Positions 8,914-17,967 of a stretch of 64,000 nt of DNA are shown here, piece by piece. The translations under genes were made by a program, and so were the position numbers. The stretch's first letter is position 1; each line of letters begins with the position of its first letter. This DNA is from Methylomonas sp. MK1 (GTDB lineage: Bacteria > Pseudomonadota > Gammaproteobacteria > Methylococcales > Methylomonadaceae), in assembly GCF_000365425.1 (NCBI RefSeq), contig NZ_AQOV01000001.1, positions 1,116,001-1,180,000 on the forward strand, given 5' to 3'. The notes beneath the pieces are model-generated. The model saw nothing but the letters and a program-made list of their open reading frames with translations. It had not been told where the DNA came from and searched no databases.

Positions 8914-9912
8914 ATGCTAAAAACCAAGTTATCTCAGGCCGTTGCTTTTGCTATGACCGGCATCGCCATCTCCGCTGTTTCCAGCTCAGACGCCGCCGCG
9001 GCCACTGTCTCTTATAACGCGTTCAACCATGACCGTTCCGCCCCCAAAGCATTGGTGTCTGGCGGCAATGGAACGGATGGCTGGATGAGAACCGGCACCA
9101 ATGCGTGCGGTGCGGCCGGCAGCACCTGCGGCAATGGTCCAACTACCAGCAACAACCCAACAAAAGTCACCTCCGGGGGCGCAGGCAATGCGGCCGTGCC
9201 CTGGGTTGGTAACGATGCACGTACCGATGCGAACTTCAATTATTCAGGCACACAGACATTAAACTGGACGGCGGTCATCGGTGCGGGCGAAACTGCGGTA
9301 GTATCCAGACTGGATTCCAACACCCGTTACGGGGGCACCGTCCTTGCAGACGGCACGACGTTCAACTACGCCGACATTGATACTGCACAAGGCGCATGGC
9401 ACGACGGCGCAGCCGAGGGCTGGAAACACGACACCGACATCGGCTTGTTTAAGTCCAACGTCACTCAGACTGTCACTCTTTCGATTTCCAGCCTGCTGGG
9501 TAACGGCTCCCTTAACGAAACGCCCGATTATGGCTTTACGGTGTTTGAAGGCAAAAATACCGGAACCACCAACTATTCTCACCACGGCACCTGGCATTCG
9601 ATAGACCCAGCCAGCGCGCAAGCCGTAGGCAATAATGACAGCCAAATTACCGACCCCAATCCATTTGGCGGCAGTGGACTCACCGCTCTGATACTGGATG
9701 ATGTTGTAGGAAATAGTGCTACATTCACCGCCGAGGCCGGCAAAATATACACCATCATGTTGGGCGGCTTTCAAGCAGGCGACTGGATAGAAACCCGCAA
9801 CGACTATCAGCTGACAATTGCGGCCGTTCCCGTGCCGGGTGCGGTATGGTTATTTGGTAGCGCTTTGACCGGTTTTATAGGCCTGCAACGTCGTAAACGC
9901 TCGCTGGCATAA
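8914..9912 (+). CDS. VPLPA/PEP-CTERM sorted exported protein
   Basis: 332 residues with a signal peptide (1-29, ending DAAAA), a Gly/Asn/Thr-rich beta-sandwich-like body and a sorting tail: VPVPGAVWLFGSALTGFIGL followed by basic RRKR. Two Cys lie about nine residues apart near residue 70, and a His pair sits in the second half (SHHGTWHS). The ribosome site GAGGA is seven bases before the ATG. It stands alone between the DUF3570 operon and a TPR-sulfotransferase gene. Secretion to the cell surface follows from the tail; the function is unknown. Confidence 0.85.
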   Translation: MLKTKLSQAVAFAMTGIAISAVSSSDAAAATVSYNAFNHDRSAPKALVSGGNGTDGWMRTGTNACGAAGSTCGNGPTTSNNPTKVTSGGAGNAAVPWVGNDARTDANFNYSGTQTLNWTAVIGAGETAVVSRLDSNTRYGGTVLADGTTFNYADIDTAQGAWHDGAAEGWKHDTDIGLFKSNVTQTVTLSISSLLGNGSLNETPDYGFTVFEGKNTGTTNYSHHGTWHSIDPASAQAVGNNDSQITDPNPFGGSGLTALILDDVVGNSATFTAEAGKIYTIMLGGFQAGDWIETRNDYQLTIAAVPVPGAVWLFGSALTGFIGLQRRKRSLA

Positions 9913-9937
9913 CACTAAAAGCCATTAGACGCTATCA

Positions 9938-9968
9938 ACCTGTTCGGCCCATGCTCGGCCGAGCAGGT
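9938..9968 (+). terminator. Hairpin after the VPLPA gene
   Basis: ACCTGTTCGGCC pairs with GGCCGAGCAGGT (one G-U) around a 7-base loop. The strong stem sits 26 bases past the stop codon but lacks a U-run. Confidence 0.5.
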
Positions 9969-10145
9969 ATCTGCGCAAAAATCATGACATAACAAAGTCG
10001 TCAGAATCATTTTTCCTTGGCTCTTACGCCTGAATGACACACGCTCCCGCCCCTAAAGTAAAATATCAAAAACAAATGGGAGGTATTCACCGAACGCCAT
10101 CTCACAAACCTTTTTTGAAGCTTGAATTAGCAAACCATACTCATC

Positions 10146-11675
10146 ATGACCCCATTCATGCAACTCGGCCAAGCCGCCGTCCAACAGAAGAACTTCAGCG
10201 AAGCCGTGGCATGGTTTAGTAAGGCGGCCGAGGATAGCCCTAAAGATCCGCAAATCAAGGCTTGCCTGGGACAATCGCTATGCTGGCTAGGGAAGCGCGA
10301 TGAAGGTTTGGCACACCTTCATCAGTCGGGGCAACTGCTTTTAAAAAAAGCCCGGAAAAGCCGCGACATCGGTTTGGCCCTGGATATGGTCGACCAATTG
10401 CAGTATTGGAATGACTTTCCCGGTGCGCTGGAGCTATGCAAACAAGCCGTGCAAATTAATCCGGGGCAATTGCGCGGCTATCAATTGCTGGCCTTGACCT
10501 ACTCTCGTCTAAATCAGAAAAAACCCGCCCTCGCAGCCGGTAGACAGGCATTGAAATTGGCGCCGAACAGCGCAGTACTGTCGATTTTACTCGCCACTCT
10601 GGAAGCTGCCGATGGCCTGAACCAAGAAGCCAAACAACGTTTGGAAAAGGTATTGCAAAACGCCTTATTGACCACCGAAGAAAGGTTCCGAGCCAATAAA
10701 GAGCTGGCTCGGATTCTGGACAAACTTGGACAATATGATCAGGTTTTCCCGCATTTGCATGCAGCCGCCGAACAGGCGCCGCTCCTGCCGGAAGTAAAAC
10801 GCCAAGACGCCAGTTTAGTTCCAAAAATGCTGGAAACACATAAGACGGAATTTGATAGCGAACTACTGGGACGCTGGACCCATACCGAGTTTCCAGCCGA
10901 TCAACCCGCGCCGGTTTTTCTGCTGGGCTTTATGCGTACCGGCACTACCCTAACCCAGGAAGTGCTGGCCGCCCATCCGGAAATTTTTGTCGCGGACGAA
11001 ACCGATCTGGTTATTTCGATGGCGAAGGAACTTAAGCGAATGTCGAATGGACAAGGTCACGTCACCGAGCAACTACGCAAACTCGATTTAGCAGGCGTAC
11101 AACACTTACGTGCGTTTTACTGGCACCGAGCCCGCGCCTTGTACGGCGATAAGATCGGCACCCGATTATTGCTGGATAAGACGACGATGAACACCATCGA
11201 TCTGGGCTTGATCAACTGCATTTTTCCGGACGCCAAACTGGTATTTTTGCTGCGCGATCCGCGCGACGTTTGCTTGAGCTGCTTCATGCAAACCATGTTG
11301 CCGACGCCATCAACGGTGCAATTACTAAGCTGGGAAAGTACTGCCCGGTTTTATGCGCAAGTCATGGACTGGTGGCTGACTATCAGACCGAAATTAACGA
11401 TGCGTTTTATCGAGTTCCGGTACGAAGACGCGGTATTTGATTTCGAACCGGCATTCCGAAAGGTGTTTGATTTTATTGGTTTGGAGTGGGATCCGGCGGT
11501 CGCCGAATTCCATAAAAAAGCAGGCGGCAAGTACATCGCCAGCCCCAGTTTTAGCCAGGTCGCGCAACCTTTATATTCATCATCAGTTGGCCGTTGGCAG
11601 CATTATCGAGCGGAATACACCACCATCCTGCCTGAGCTGCAACCATTCATAAACGAGTTTGGCTACGAAAACTAG
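10146..11675 (+). CDS. TPR-repeat sulfotransferase
   Basis: 509 residues. The first 230 or so form several TPR helix pairs (for example AVAWFSKAAEDSPKDPQIKACLG). The C-terminal half is a PAPS-dependent sulfotransferase domain with the 5'-phosphosulfate loop VFLLGFMRTGTTLTQEVLAAHP and the 3'-phosphate motif LRDPRDVCLS. Such fusions sulfate proteins or glycans in bacteria. No signal peptide is visible, so it should act in the cytoplasm or at the inner face of the membrane. It lies alone, followed by a hairpin. A link to the sorted surface proteins on both sides is possible but not shown. Confidence 0.85.
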   Translation: MTPFMQLGQAAVQQKNFSEAVAWFSKAAEDSPKDPQIKACLGQSLCWLGKRDEGLAHLHQSGQLLLKKARKSRDIGLALDMVDQLQYWNDFPGALELCKQAVQINPGQLRGYQLLALTYSRLNQKKPALAAGRQALKLAPNSAVLSILLATLEAADGLNQEAKQRLEKVLQNALLTTEERFRANKELARILDKLGQYDQVFPHLHAAAEQAPLLPEVKRQDASLVPKMLETHKTEFDSELLGRWTHTEFPADQPAPVFLLGFMRTGTTLTQEVLAAHPEIFVADETDLVISMAKELKRMSNGQGHVTEQLRKLDLAGVQHLRAFYWHRARALYGDKIGTRLLLDKTTMNTIDLGLINCIFPDAKLVFLLRDPRDVCLSCFMQTMLPTPSTVQLLSWESTARFYAQVMDWWLTIRPKLTMRFIEFRYEDAVFDFEPAFRKVFDFIGLEWDPAVAEFHKKAGGKYIASPSFSQVAQPLYSSSVGRWQHYRAEYTTILPELQPFINEFGYEN

Positions 11676-12363
11676 CTTAAATTAAGGGCTGGGAAACGGG
11701 ATTCATGTCCCGAAACCCCGGCCTACTCAAAGCGATTAATTTTCCAGCCATAAATCGGGAACTGCCGATCCACTCCATCTGAACACAGTTGCACCGCAAG
11801 CCACTCAGCCCGACCGCAGAACTTCCAGCATCTGTAATTTAAGGTAAATAACCCATTTTCCGACACGCTAATTAGCCAAAACGCGCCTACCGGAGGAGTC
11901 CACACCTAAAAACCGGAGAAATCATGCTGGAATTTGCAATACAAAAAAATATTTCCTGTCAAAAGCCTCTAAAACATACTGTTTAGCGAAAGCTTAAAGT
12001 TCTTTCAGCGTCGACAATCTAAATGACTGTGTCATATAACACAGATATAAGGCATATGACCCATTTATCCGAAAGCTAGAAGTTTGACATATCGAAAAAA
12101 TCATCTAGCGACCCGCTCATGCTTGTTCACGGCTGATAAAACCAGAACTCAACAAATTCTTATCATTGATTTATATGGATTTTTTCTATCGGCTAACTAT
12201 AAAACACAATCAGGCATAGCTATTGCTTTTGCCTGGGGGATGCCGCGCTGGAACACAATTTAATTGGTTACCATGATCAGAAACATCCGGAACCGTGCTT
12301 TCTATCAAATCCCGTCGTTGTCCGCCGCATCAGCCTTATTTAGCTCAACCCAGGATTATAAGC
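11676..12363. other. Long intergenic region upstream of dihaem protein
   Basis: 688 bp with no convincing gene. It starts with a hairpin (about 11690-11718, GGG-AAA-CGGGA pairing with TCCCG-AAA-CCC) that may end the sulfotransferase transcript. It also carries the palindrome at 12027-12044 and an A+T-rich stretch before 12364, where the promoter of the dihaem protein should lie (TATAAA near 12200). Confidence 0.55.
12027..12044. promoter_or_regulatory. CRP/FNR-family-like palindrome
   Basis: CTGTGTCATATAACACAG has TGTG and CACA arms spaced as in CRP-type sites. It lies about 320 bp upstream of the dihaem protein start. This is a candidate operator only. Confidence 0.35.
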
Positions 12364-14514
12364 ATGAAAAAACAATTAAAAATTCCTTTGGCTTTTGTCG
12401 CCGCAATCGCCTTGGGCTATGCTCTGACCCCCAAACCGGAAACCGCTTTTACCGGCCACGGCAATGTCGATGCTTTAAGTAAAGTCTACGAGCGCTGGAA
12501 AACCGCACACGAACAACAAGGAAACTTAGAGGTATTGCGTGTCGGCTTGGGTTTTTCGCGAGCGCAATCCAGGCAATTTACCGCTGCCAATGGTGAAGCG
12601 GCATTGAATCTGGTGAATGGCCAATTAAGAGTGGCGGTCAGCGGCTTATCCAATCAAGAAGAATACGATGTTTGGCTGCTGGATAATCACAAATCCGGCA
12701 ATAACCTAAACGACAAAGCGGTCAAAATTGGCCCATTGTCAGCCCATGAAGATAAACACTTACTGACAACCCAACTGGACCGCGACCGCTTCACCGGCTT
12801 TACGATGGATGCCGTCGCGATTGCCAAGGCCGGAGAGACACCGCAAACCGGCGGCCTGTTATTCGGCTCGCCAAGCTTACTGCAACGGCTATATTACACC
12901 GAGCGCTATTGGCCGGCGGCAACGGTAGGCTCCGTAACGACAGAAGAGAACGCCCGTCCCGCACAAGCGGCGTTCGAATTTTTATTACCCAAAACCGCGC
13001 AAGCAGCTGTGACTGCCTCGGCTGCCACCTCTCCAGAACAACTGACACAACTGATCGCCACCGGGCAACAGCTGTTTACCGAACAAACCTTTAACGGCAA
13101 CGGTCGTACCTGCGCCACCTGCCACAGGCCGGACAACAACCATACCATCGATCCAAGTTACATCGCCAAGCTGCCGAAAACCGATCCGCTGTTTGTAGCC
13201 GAAACCAATCCGGTATTGGCCGATCTGGAAAAACCTGCGCTGCTCAGACAGTTTGGCTTATTCGTGGCCAATGTCGATGGCTTCGATAGACCACCGGTAC
13301 TGCGTAGCTCGTCGCATCTGCTGGGTATAGCCAACACCTTAACCTTTGAAAAAACCATCAACCCAGGCTACGGCAACGGCGAATTCACTCAGGATACGGA
13401 TTATTTCAACGCTCACGACCCCGAAGCACAGCAATCCGGTACACACACGCATGCTATCGGTTGGTCGGGAGACGGCGCACCCGACGGCGGGTCGCTGCGA
13501 GATTTCGCTAAGGGCGCCATCAAACAGCACTTACCGAAAACCCTGATTCGCGCTGAAAACATCGACTTTAGAATGCCTACCGAAGCCGAGCTGGATGCGT
13601 TGGAAGCTTATATGCTGTCCCTGGGCCGCAGCGAAGAAATCAATCTTGCCAATATGTATTTCAAGTCGCCGCTGGTGCAAAACGGCTTGTTATTGTTCAA
13701 CACTAAAAACAATCCGAAACTTGCCGACGGTACGGTGTTATTCGGCACCACCGGCAACTGCAATGGCTGCCACTCCAACGCCGGCGGCATCAGCTCCACC
13801 ACCAATGCCAATCCAACGCGCGACACCGGCGTAGAGCGCATGCGCGACCAGTTGCATCATTTGGCCGATCCTAATCTGGCATACGATGGCGGTTTCGGAC
13901 AAACACTACAAACCGATTGTGGTCCGAACTTTAACGAAACCTGTTACAGCGACGGCAGTGTCGCACCGGCCGGCACCACCACGCGCCCCGCAGGTCACCA
14001 TGGTTTGAATCGCTTCAACACCCCATCACTCATCGAAGCTGCCGATACCGCGCCGTTCTTCCACAATAACAGTGTGACCACACTGGAAGAGACTGTGGCG
14101 TTTTACAGTTCCGATGCATTTAACAGTTCGCCGGGCGCATTCACCTCGAGTAAAGCCAACCGCCAAGGCAAACTGGATTCGTCGCAAGTTATTGCCGTCG
14201 CTTTATTCCTGCGCTCCATCAACGTGCTGGAAAACATCCGCAGCTCTAATCTTTTGGACCAAAAAGCGATGGCGTTGAGCGGCGATCAAAGCGTCAAAAC
14301 CTTGAAACTGGCGATTGCCGATACTCAGGACGCTATCGACGTGCTCAAGGAAGCTGTCATCAATCCCTATCCGGATGCGTTGGACAAATTGCAGCAAGCG
14401 CTTTATTACGAAACACAAGCAACGAATAAGTTTTATCCAAACCGCTCGACACTCATGCAAAACGCGATAAATCTGAAGAACCAGGCGCGAGCCATGATAG
14501 TCAGCGGCGGTTAA
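12364..14514 (+). CDS. Dihaem cytochrome c peroxidase-like protein with N-terminal domain
   Basis: 716 residues. An N-terminal hydrophobic segment (about 5-20) serves as export signal or anchor. An N-terminal domain (about 30-220) of unknown type follows, then a peroxidase/MauG-like part with CATCH at 250-254 and CNGCH at 466-470, and a helical C-terminal tail after about 620. The motif TPSLIEAADTAPFFHNNSVTTLEETVAFY is the usual C-terminal signature of the family (shown in part: APFFHNNSV). I chose ATG 12364, which has AGGA nine bases upstream; an in-frame ATG-like start at 12295 would add 23 poorly fitting residues. It is the second dihaem protein of this region, with a different domain order from the one at 707-3010. 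Confidence 0.85.
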   Translation: MKKQLKIPLAFVAAIALGYALTPKPETAFTGHGNVDALSKVYERWKTAHEQQGNLEVLRVGLGFSRAQSRQFTAANGEAALNLVNGQLRVAVSGLSNQEEYDVWLLDNHKSGNNLNDKAVKIGPLSAHEDKHLLTTQLDRDRFTGFTMDAVAIAKAGETPQTGGLLFGSPSLLQRLYYTERYWPAATVGSVTTEENARPAQAAFEFLLPKTAQAAVTASAATSPEQLTQLIATGQQLFTEQTFNGNGRTCATCHRPDNNHTIDPSYIAKLPKTDPLFVAETNPVLADLEKPALLRQFGLFVANVDGFDRPPVLRSSSHLLGIANTLTFEKTINPGYGNGEFTQDTDYFNAHDPEAQQSGTHTHAIGWSGDGAPDGGSLRDFAKGAIKQHLPKTLIRAENIDFRMPTEAELDALEAYMLSLGRSEEINLANMYFKSPLVQNGLLLFNTKNNPKLADGTVLFGTTGNCNGCHSNAGGISSTTNANPTRDTGVERMRDQLHHLADPNLAYDGGFGQTLQTDCGPNFNETCYSDGSVAPAGTTTRPAGHHGLNRFNTPSLIEAADTAPFFHNNSVTTLEETVAFYSSDAFNSSPGAFTSSKANRQGKLDSSQVIAVALFLRSINVLENIRSSNLLDQKAMALSGDQSVKTLKLAIADTQDAIDVLKEAVINPYPDALDKLQQALYYETQATNKFYPNRSTLMQNAINLKNQARAMIVSGG

Positions 14515-14521
14515 CTTCTGT

Positions 14522-14551
14522 TGCCGGGACTGACATGTCCCAGTCCCGGCA
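14522..14551 (+). terminator. Hairpin terminator
   Basis: TGCCGGGACTG pairs perfectly with CAGTCCCGGCA around eight bases, then UUU. It lies eight bases after the dihaem protein gene. Confidence 0.65.
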
Positions 14552-14752
14552 TTTCGGCAAGCTATTCACCTAACCTTTAAATAAAGTCTACCCTGCGAAC
14601 GCCGAAGCCTAGTTGAGGAACTGGATTCCAGTTTTTACGGGAATGGCGACACCAGGGAATTTAAAGACTGACTTAGCAAAACCCACTCGCCCGGCAACTG
14701 CTACGCCCGCCGGGCCGGAGTGGTCTCCTTTTCAATATAAACCAGAACAACG

Positions 14753-15391
14753 ATGAATAAGCAGCTCAAAAAATTAGTTAGAAACAGCCTGACCGCACTT
14801 ATCCCGTTATGCGCGGCCGGTAACGCTCACGCCGCAATACTTACTTTTAGCCTCGATTACAGCGGCTTAGCATTCGGAAACGCCGCCACAGCGCAAGGCC
14901 TTATCAGCTTGGATGACCAATTCATTCCCAATCCAGGCTCGACTTTTCTTGATTTCAGCAACAATGATGTGATCAAGGCTTTCACATTGACCGTTTCCAA
15001 CGCCACGGGAGGCCTAGGAAACGGCACATTTCAGATGATGGATTTCGATTTTGCCACCTGGGATAGCGCAGGCGAAACACTGGACTTTAGCCAACAATTG
15101 ATGGGCCAGTGGACGCAAGGTGGCGGTTGGGGAACAAGCGCCAGATGGGACGGCGGCGCGGGTGAGTTTAACCTTTACGCCAAAGCCGGCTCCTCCGCAC
15201 CAACCAGCTCCGGTTACTTTACCTTGGCGGCGAACAACGATTTTCTAAATGGCGATTTGTTGAGATTAGTGTCGTTCAAGCCCGTGTCCGGCTCTGTTCA
15301 GCCAGTTCCGCTGCCTGCACCAATTTGGTTATTCGGTAGCGCTGTCGGCGTGTTCTTGAGCAGAAAAGCAGTGAAGAAAGACCGTTGTTGA
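14753..15391 (+). CDS. VPLPA-CTERM sorted exported protein
   Basis: 212 residues with a signal peptide (1-27, ending NAHA), a beta-rich body with many Gly/Asn/aromatic residues, and the sorting tail VPLPAPIWLFGSAVGVFL followed by SRKAVKK. It has no Cys apart from one in the signal peptide and one near the end. The function is unknown; export and exosortase processing are inferred from the tail. It points toward a leftward gene of the same class at 15570-16082, so the two converge on a shared hairpin. Confidence 0.82.
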   Translation: MNKQLKKLVRNSLTALIPLCAAGNAHAAILTFSLDYSGLAFGNAATAQGLISLDDQFIPNPGSTFLDFSNNDVIKAFTLTVSNATGGLGNGTFQMMDFDFATWDSAGETLDFSQQLMGQWTQGGGWGTSARWDGGAGEFNLYAKAGSSAPTSSGYFTLAANNDFLNGDLLRLVSFKPVSGSVQPVPLPAPIWLFGSAVGVFLSRKAVKKDRC

Positions 15392-15518
15392 TTTGCCTGT
15401 TAAACGTCGCTCCCGGGAAGGCGGAAGCCAATCGGCTACAATGATGCGCCAGGCAAATTAAAAGCTCCCGCCATCGCGAGAATTTAGAGGTATAAACTTG
15501 GAGATTTTCAACAGACAT

Positions 15519-15553
15519 AAAAAAACCGGATGGAGCACGACTCCATCCGGTTT
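15519..15553 (-). terminator. Rho-independent terminator
   Basis: AAACCGGATGGAG and CTCCATCCGGTTT form a perfect 13-bp stem with a 5-base loop. A U-run follows on the minus strand, ending the gene at 15570-16082. It may also stop the rightward neighbour. Confidence 0.88.
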
Positions 15554-15569
15554 AAAAAGCCCAAAAATT

Positions 15570-16082
15570 TTAAGCTTGAACGGCCGTTTTACGACGACCG
15601 GTATACAGGAAGCCCATCAAAGCGCTTGTCATAAACCATACCGATGCGGGGAGAGGTACGCTAGTGACAGGATTTTGATTAGCAGCGGCTTTCAGATCGA
15701 ATCCAAACAGAAAGCTCAAGTTGCTGGTGACCACGCCTGGTTTTACAAAGGTCAACAAGAACGTATTAGGAGCACCCAATTCATAGTTACCGACTTCGCT
15801 AACCCAACCGCTTGCTGTCCACAGACCCAATTTAAACGGGCTAGCAGAGGCAAATGTGCCTACACCGTTAAAAGTGTAAACAGGTGCATCAATAGCCAGA
15901 TCAGCGGTAGCAGAAAAGATACCGAAGGTGTCACTTGAAGTAAATGGGAATGAACTAGAACCGAAGGAGATAAAATTGCTATCGCCGTCAGTAGATTCCC
16001 AAATGATGCCTGCCGAACTTACAGTCGAAACTGCAAATAGGCAAACAGCAAGCCAAAGTTTTAAAGATAAAAGCGTTTTCAT
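15570..16082 (-). CDS. VPLPA-CTERM sorted exported protein
   Basis: 170 residues with a signal peptide (1-24, ending VSSA), a small Ser/Phe-rich beta domain and a sorting tail: VPLPASVWFMTSALMGFLY followed by TGRRK. It has no Cys in the mature part. The function is unknown. It is the smallest of the four complete sorted proteins in this 16-kb region. The gene is monocistronic, with a strong terminator directly downstream. Confidence 0.82.
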   Translation of the reverse strand: MKTLLSLKLWLAVCLFAVSTVSSAGIIWESTDGDSNFISFGSSSFPFTSSDTFGIFSATADLAIDAPVYTFNGVGTFASASPFKLGLWTASGWVSEVGNYELGAPNTFLLTFVKPGVVTSNLSFLFGFDLKAAANQNPVTSVPLPASVWFMTSALMGFLYTGRRKTAVQA

Positions 16083-16474
16083 GGATATTCCCCATTTAAA
16101 TTAACGTTAACAATTGGTCATCCTTTTGACCACCTTACTCCGTAGTTGAAATTGTTCCTCAATGCCAACTAAGAAGGGGGGTGGATATATACAAACACCC
16201 ACCCAAACAGGTTAATGCAAATATAATGCCATAATTAAAAACGTTTTTTTTCAATAAGTTATATCCACAACAATCGCAAAGTGTAAATATTACCGACACG
16301 TTACGAGTGATTTTTGCCTTTTGCGTAAAAAAGTCACCAAATCGGTGCGTTACGCGTCTGGAACTGAGACAAGGTAATTTTTCGGACATAAAAAAGCCGG
16401 ATGAAGCTAAATTTGTTTCATCCGGCGCAACGACCGTCAAAGCATCTGTAGCAAATGCGGTCAGCGTCGGGCGC
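16083..16474. other. Intergenic region
   Basis: 392 bp between two leftward genes. The right part holds the terminator of the SPOR gene (16390-16426). The left, A+T-rich part should carry the promoter of the VPLPA gene and includes a short hairpin (GGGTG with CACCC, about 16177-16201). I see no gene in it. Confidence 0.55.
16390..16426 (-). terminator. Rho-independent terminator
   Basis: GCCGGATGAA pairs with TTCATCCGGC, and a U-run follows on the minus strand. It ends the birA-coaX-SPOR operon. Confidence 0.85.
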
Positions 16475-17230
16475 TTATTTCAACGCATTTCCACAGTCTA
16501 AATCGGCCACACGTGAGTAGCCAACGTTCTTGAAAATTGCGCCCTGTACCCCGAAGAAGCGAATAAACAATTCATCCCGGAGTTTATTGCGCTGCCTTAT
16601 TTCCGCTTTTACGCCTTGCTCGGCCAATTGATTTTTAAATAGCGTTGCGCGCTGCCGCTCATTGAACACGCCGAGCGATATTGCCCCTTTGATATCACCA
16701 TCGGTTACCGGCCAGATATCGTTAAATCCTTTGGCCTTTAACATCATTTTATTGATACGGGTTTGCTCGGCATCTTTTCCAGCCGGGTAATAAACCTGGA
16801 AGTCCGACGCCACAATGCTCGACTTGTTTACCGCTTTGAACGCAGTTAAACGCTCGGTATTAGCCCAGCGCCGCAACGCTTCCTGATCGCTGAACGGCCC
16901 AGCCTCGTAGCACTGATGGATCTCGGCTTTCCGCCTTTCGGAAACAGTTGGCTTAGGTGTATGGGGGCTTGTTTTGAGGATCAAAACAGCTTGGGGCGGA
17001 TTCAAGCGCTGCAAAATATCCTTCGCTTGCTTAGCTTGTATTTCAGCGGCGGCGTTGTCCAGATAAGCAGAAATTTGTGCTCCACGCCTAGCCGATTGTC
17101 TTTCGCTGACCGTTAGCAAGGCCGGAATATGGCTGACTGGCTCGAGCGATGGCGTCAGCGCACCAAAATGTAGCTTCCAGAAAAAAAACAACACATTCAG
17201 CAGACATAACAAAAAAAACAGCGCTTTCAT
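16475..17230 (-). CDS. SPOR-domain membrane protein
   Basis: 251 residues. One N-terminal membrane span (about 3-20), a low-complexity periplasmic linker, and a C-terminal SPOR-like domain (about 105-245) with the pattern CYEAGPFSDQEALRRW and later SLGVFNERQRATLFKNQL. SPOR domains bind denuded septal peptidoglycan. The order birA-coaX-SPOR with 4-bp overlaps is common in gammaproteobacteria, although the functional link is unclear. The gene closes the operon and is followed by a strong terminator. Confidence 0.75.
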   Translation of the reverse strand: MKALFFLLCLLNVLFFFWKLHFGALTPSLEPVSHIPALLTVSERQSARRGAQISAYLDNAAAEIQAKQAKDILQRLNPPQAVLILKTSPHTPKPTVSERRKAEIHQCYEAGPFSDQEALRRWANTERLTAFKAVNKSSIVASDFQVYYPAGKDAEQTRINKMMLKAKGFNDIWPVTDGDIKGAISLGVFNERQRATLFKNQLAEQGVKAEIRQRNKLRDELFIRFFGVQGAIFKNVGYSRVADLDCGNALK

Positions 17231-17967
17231 GAGACGTTTTCATTTCGGCAATAATTGAGCAAGCCTTTAAAGACCAAATCGCCGTCTACAATGCTTGGAA
17301 CGGCCAGGTGTCGAGCTAAGGTCTCCCCATCGCCGCCGCTCAATACCAACTGATACGCTTTGGGCTGACGCGCCAAGGCAGCCTCTACCAAGCCAGTCGC
17401 AGCTAACAAAGTACCGTTATTGATAGCCGCCGACGTGACAACCGCCAAACTTGTATCTGCCTGATCTTCGCTAAACGGTAGCGCGGCGGTATTGTCTGCC
17501 AAGGATTTTTTCATCAGCAACAACCCCGGACTAATTAAACCACCCAGATGCCTGCCATCGCTCTCGATGAAATCTATTGTGATAGCGGTGCCACAATCGA
17601 CGACACACGTATCCCCGGGATAATAACGATGTGCCGCCTGCAATCCCAACCAGCGGTCCACACCCAACTTCTCCGGGCGAGCATATGCATTTTTGACGTT
17701 AAAAGCGGTTTGCGAAGACTGCGGAATGATTACTTCAAGACCTGGCCATATTGACCGCGCCATTTCGACCAGCAACAAGATCAAAGAATTTTCCGATACC
17801 GACGCAATAGCTATTTGCTTGGGTGCTGGGATATTCAGCCAATATTCACGCAAGCCTTCAGAGAAATCCGGCTGCCGATAATCCATGAACTGAGTCGGCT
17901 GAAGCCGACCGGCCTCTGCCAGGGTCCATTTCAGACGCGAGTTGCCAATATCGACCAGTAAAATCAT
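17227..17967 (-). CDS. coaX: Type III pantothenate kinase
   Basis: Phosphorylates pantothenate, the first step of coenzyme A synthesis, in the cytoplasm. The 246 residues show the ASKHA-fold phosphate loop DIGNSRLKW at the N-terminus, the region GVDRWLGLQAAHR, the second phosphate motif VVDCGTAITIDF, GGLISPG, and the C-terminal LSGGDGETL. It overlaps birA upstream and the SPOR gene downstream by 4 bp each, indicating translational coupling. Confidence 0.95.
   Translation of the reverse strand: MILLVDIGNSRLKWTLAEAGRLQPTQFMDYRQPDFSEGLREYWLNIPAPKQIAIASVSENSLILLLVEMARSIWPGLEVIIPQSSQTAFNVKNAYARPEKLGVDRWLGLQAAHRYYPGDTCVVDCGTAITIDFIESDGRHLGGLISPGLLLMKKSLADNTAALPFSEDQADTSLAVVTSAAINNGTLLAATGLVEAALARQPKAYQLVLSGGDGETLARHLAVPSIVDGDLVFKGLLNYCRNENVS

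Noticed and set aside
9259..9774. 171-codon minus-strand frame inside the VPLPA gene at 8914
   Set aside because: The plus-strand gene has signal peptide and sorting tail; the reverse frame has neither features nor context.
15498..15938. 146-codon plus-strand frame
   Set aside because: It runs through a strong terminator and antisense to a sorted protein; no domain.
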